A DNA stretch of 64,000 nt from Strix aluco (Eukaryota; Chordata; Aves; Strigiformes; Strigidae), in assembly GCF_031877795.1 (NCBI RefSeq), contig NC_133933.1:26068029-26132028 (forward strand), read 5' to 3'. The first letter of the stretch is position 1. Each line of letters opens with the position of its first letter. Below, in pieces: positions 62,601 to 64,000 of this stretch. The translations under genes and the position numbers were made by a program. The notes under the pieces are model-generated. The model was not told the origin of the DNA. It ran no database searches and saw nothing but the letters and a program-made list of their open reading frames with translations.

Positions 62601-63101
62601 AAGACATGCACACAGTGACTCAAACTCCTCACAGTCTAACCTTCAATTCACAAGTCAGTGATCTTAGGAGATTTTCATACTGCACCTCCCATAATAATCC
62701 CTTTGATTATGGGAGTGGGAGAGATGGCAAAAGAACAGACCTGTATTTGATAATGTAATAGGATATACTTAAATGACTGAGAAAAAACATCTATTAAAAT
62801 TATGATGGAAAAAATTTAAACAATAAATCCATTACAATCTAATCCAAGAAAAACTTTATACTGAATATGTAAGAACATAAATCAGATACTTAGCAATGGC
62901 TTGATTTCTCTTGTTTATACACTACTGTCCACACTATCAAAAGCTTGATATTTAATAAATGAACGAGCAATGTGTCTGCAATCCACACTTACTTATATGG
63001 TGCTTTTTTCCTTGCTGCCACACTAGTTAATAGAGAGGATTGAAACCAACCTCCCAGTTGGTCTTTTCCTTCAAGGTATGTATCTGCTCTTTGCTCTGCA
63101 C
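56543..63101 (-). CDS. IARS2: IARS2, mitochondrial isoleucyl-tRNA synthetase, C-terminal part (9 exons; 5' part outside window)
   Basis: Class Ia synthetase that charges mitochondrial tRNA-Ile. Nine minus-strand exons join in frame to 1211 nt, 402 codons plus TGA, against about 1012 residues in human, so roughly the last 40 percent. Domains in order are: the connective region leading into [20 protein letters not shown]; the KMSKS signature in [10 protein letters not shown], which binds ATP in the adenylation step; [13 protein letters not shown]; the helical anticodon-binding domain from [11 protein letters not shown]; and the C-terminal zinc motif CPRC-x11-CPRC. The C-terminus reads KVMAGKGSV. 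It is convergent with RAB3GAP2, as in human. The 5' edge at 63101 is an exon boundary; no further exon was found up to 64000. Confidence 0.96.
56840..56984 (-). CDS. IARS2: IARS2 penultimate exon
   Basis: ALQAE then [20 protein letters not shown], ending GTFLINLEG. Phase 0 in, phase 1 out at GAAG|GTATGA. Confidence 0.95.
56985..58461 (-). other. IARS2: IARS2 intron holding a CR1 copy
   Basis: About 1.06 kb of this 1.48-kb intron is CR1 sequence in the opposite orientation to IARS2. Confidence 0.8.
57330..58395 (+). mobile_element. CR1 LINE, about 1.06 kb, degenerate ORF2
   Basis: Plus-strand remnants of ORF2 include [11 protein letters not shown] (an old reverse-transcriptase segment), ADDTALGG (from the FADDTKLGG-type motif), then [17 protein letters not shown]. 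It ends TTCCAACCTCAACTATTCTGTGATT. Stops and frameshifts are frequent, so it is inactive. The 5' edge is approximate. Confidence 0.88.
58462..58652 (-). CDS. IARS2: IARS2 exon (third from last)
   Basis: DSE then [20 protein letters not shown], later [18 protein letters not shown]. Phase 1 in, phase 0 out at GAG|GTAAAA. Confidence 0.96.
58817..58962 (-). CDS. IARS2: IARS2 exon (fourth from last)
   Basis: [20 protein letters not shown] then [22 protein letters not shown]; the conserved end of the anticodon-binding helical domain. Confidence 0.97.
58963..59835 (-). other. IARS2: IARS2 intron
   Basis: 873 bp, no recognised repeat or RNA gene. Confidence 0.65.
59836..59942 (-). CDS. IARS2: IARS2 exon (fifth from last)
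   Basis: [12 protein letters not shown] then [23 protein letters not shown], the SNFYF/KDRLYC segment typical of IleRS. Confidence 0.97.
59943..60549 (-). other. IARS2: IARS2 intron
   Basis: 607 bp, nothing recognised. Confidence 0.65.
60550..60681 (-). CDS. IARS2: IARS2 exon (sixth from last)
   Basis: [20 protein letters not shown] then [19 protein letters not shown]; start of the anticodon-binding domain. Phase 0 at both ends. Confidence 0.97.
60682..61085 (-). other. IARS2: IARS2 intron
   Basis: 404 bp, nothing recognised. Confidence 0.65.
61086..61211 (-). CDS. IARS2: IARS2 exon (seventh from last)
   Basis: DHTRDPP then [20 protein letters not shown] and [11 protein letters not shown], the block following KMSKS in all IleRS. 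Confidence 0.97.
61212..62106 (-). other. IARS2: IARS2 intron
   Basis: 895 bp, no recognised repeat or RNA gene. Confidence 0.65.
62107..62209 (-). CDS. IARS2: IARS2 exon with KMSKS motif
   Basis: TLVVHGF then [32 protein letters not shown] is exact, so the catalytic loop is intact. Confidence 0.98.
62210..62992 (-). other. IARS2: IARS2 intron
   Basis: 783 bp, no recognised repeat or RNA gene. No miR-194 or miR-215 mature sequence seen on either strand. Confidence 0.65.
62993..63101 (-). CDS. IARS2: IARS2 exon (most 5' one in the window)
   Basis: [20 protein letters not shown] then [15 protein letters not shown]. Phase 1 in, so at least one more exon lies upstream, beyond 64000. Donor ATAA|GTAAGT. 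Confidence 0.97.
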
Positions 63102-64000
63102 CTTTAAAAAAAAATATTTTCTTTAAAATAGCAGCCTATATCTTCAAACAATTAATACACTTAATAGAAAATCTATGAAAGTGATTAGTAAAACTTATTC
63201 TGCTCTTTAAACTCGGTAGATAAGTTACTTTTATAAATGGTGTATGGCTACTTGAACGTGATACAAGTGATTCATTAGTATCACGATTTTTTTTTTAAAA
63301 TCCAAGACCCACTGAACTCTGAAATTTAACAAATAAGCTTGCTTTCCCCCAAACAAAATAATTAATTTTGAAAACAGAAGCTATCACACTCAGAGCACTT
63401 TGTAAGAAGTTCTCAAAATACTTTCCAAGTAGTCCTAAACAAACTGAAGGAACCAAGAAAAGATCACATACTGTGGAATTAATAAAAAAAAATCTGTGCT
63501 ACAACCTGAAACTTCCCCAGCTGGGAATTACTCAGGATACAACTCACACATGTAACGTCCCTGACTAGCCTGTGCAAGGCATCAAGTATTTTCACAGTAG
63601 ACCAGGAATCTTTGACAGTGACCGCAGCTCACCTGCGACAGAATTTACATTTCTGGTCACTGGTGTCCCAGGAAGATTAAAAGTTTCAGGAAAGGGTTAG
63701 GACAACATGAGAAACAGAAAGCCTGTTGTGGGAGAGAGGGGTCTGGAGGAGCCTGGCTTGTTTAGCTTATCCAGGTGAAGGCTGAGTGGAAACATTATTC
63801 CCTGTAAATACACAAAAAAGAGGGATGCTAGAGAAGAACAACTGGAGCTAATGAGTATTGTTGGCATCAGAGAAAAAAATGGGCTACAAGGCCCATCGAC
63901 TGGGTATTAGCTGACTGCACATTAAAAGCAGAAAAGCAAACCCAGCTTTCCCACAGGGTTGAAAGAGGGCAACAAAGTTTTAATGGCTTTACTGGTGGAA
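63102..64000 (-). other. IARS2: IARS2 intron (continues past the window edge)
   Basis: No segment translates into the IleRS sequence expected upstream (the WFDSG-type block), so this is read as intron up to the edge. Confidence 0.65.

Noticed and set aside
56985-64000. Looked for the miR-194 / miR-215 cluster known within human IARS2
   Set aside because: Neither mature sequence occurs here; in human the cluster lies well upstream in the gene, so it is expected beyond the window edge.

Overview
The window is vertebrate nuclear DNA, almost certainly from a bird. Evidence: split genes with GT-AG introns, several CR1 LINE copies with the avian 3' tail (variants of ATTCTATGATTCT), avian-type solo LTRs, and two genes whose exons translate into recognisable vertebrate proteins. 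The LTR family present three times looks more like that of non-galliform birds than chicken, but this is from memory and weakly supported.

Layout. 1-4930: AT-rich intergenic DNA with no gene I can support. 4940-5860: a CpG island that is the promoter and first exon of RAB3GAP2. 5500-54339 (+): the complete RAB3GAP2 coding region, reconstructed here as 35 exons joining in frame to 4152 nt (1383 codons plus stop). A 1.8-kb 3' UTR follows, with AATAAA at 56101. 56345-64000 (-): the 3' part of IARS2 (mitochondrial isoleucyl-tRNA synthetase), nine coding exons, 402 codons plus stop. It includes the KMSKS loop, the anticodon-binding domain and the C-terminal CxxC...CxxC zinc motif. Its 5' part lies beyond the right edge. 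The two genes are convergent, with 3' ends about 20-220 bp apart, the same tail-to-tail arrangement as on human 1q41.

The introns carry 5'-truncated CR1 copies, three solo LTRs of one family, one solo LTR of a second family with a clean 5-bp target duplication, and low-complexity tracts.

The most unusual observations are: (i) a possible undescribed 69-nt, phase-0 cassette exon in RAB3GAP2 intron 19, whose peptide would carry a VKMEPGSP sequence matching the phosphorylation-dependent sumoylation pattern; (ii) a tandem duplication of the entire 3' splice site of exon 11, where the upstream copy would lead to an early stop; (iii) a GC-AG intron after the 36-nt exon 29; (iv) a solo LTR ending 73 bp before exon 13; (v) a 108-bp insertion inside an LTR with a second diverged copy about 0.8 kb away; (vi) an in-frame upstream ATG embedded in an NRF1-like palindrome.

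The two gene products do not act in one pathway. RAB3GAP2 is a cytosolic and ER-associated regulator of Rab3/Rab18. IARS2 charges tRNA-Ile in mitochondria. They are linked only by conserved synteny.
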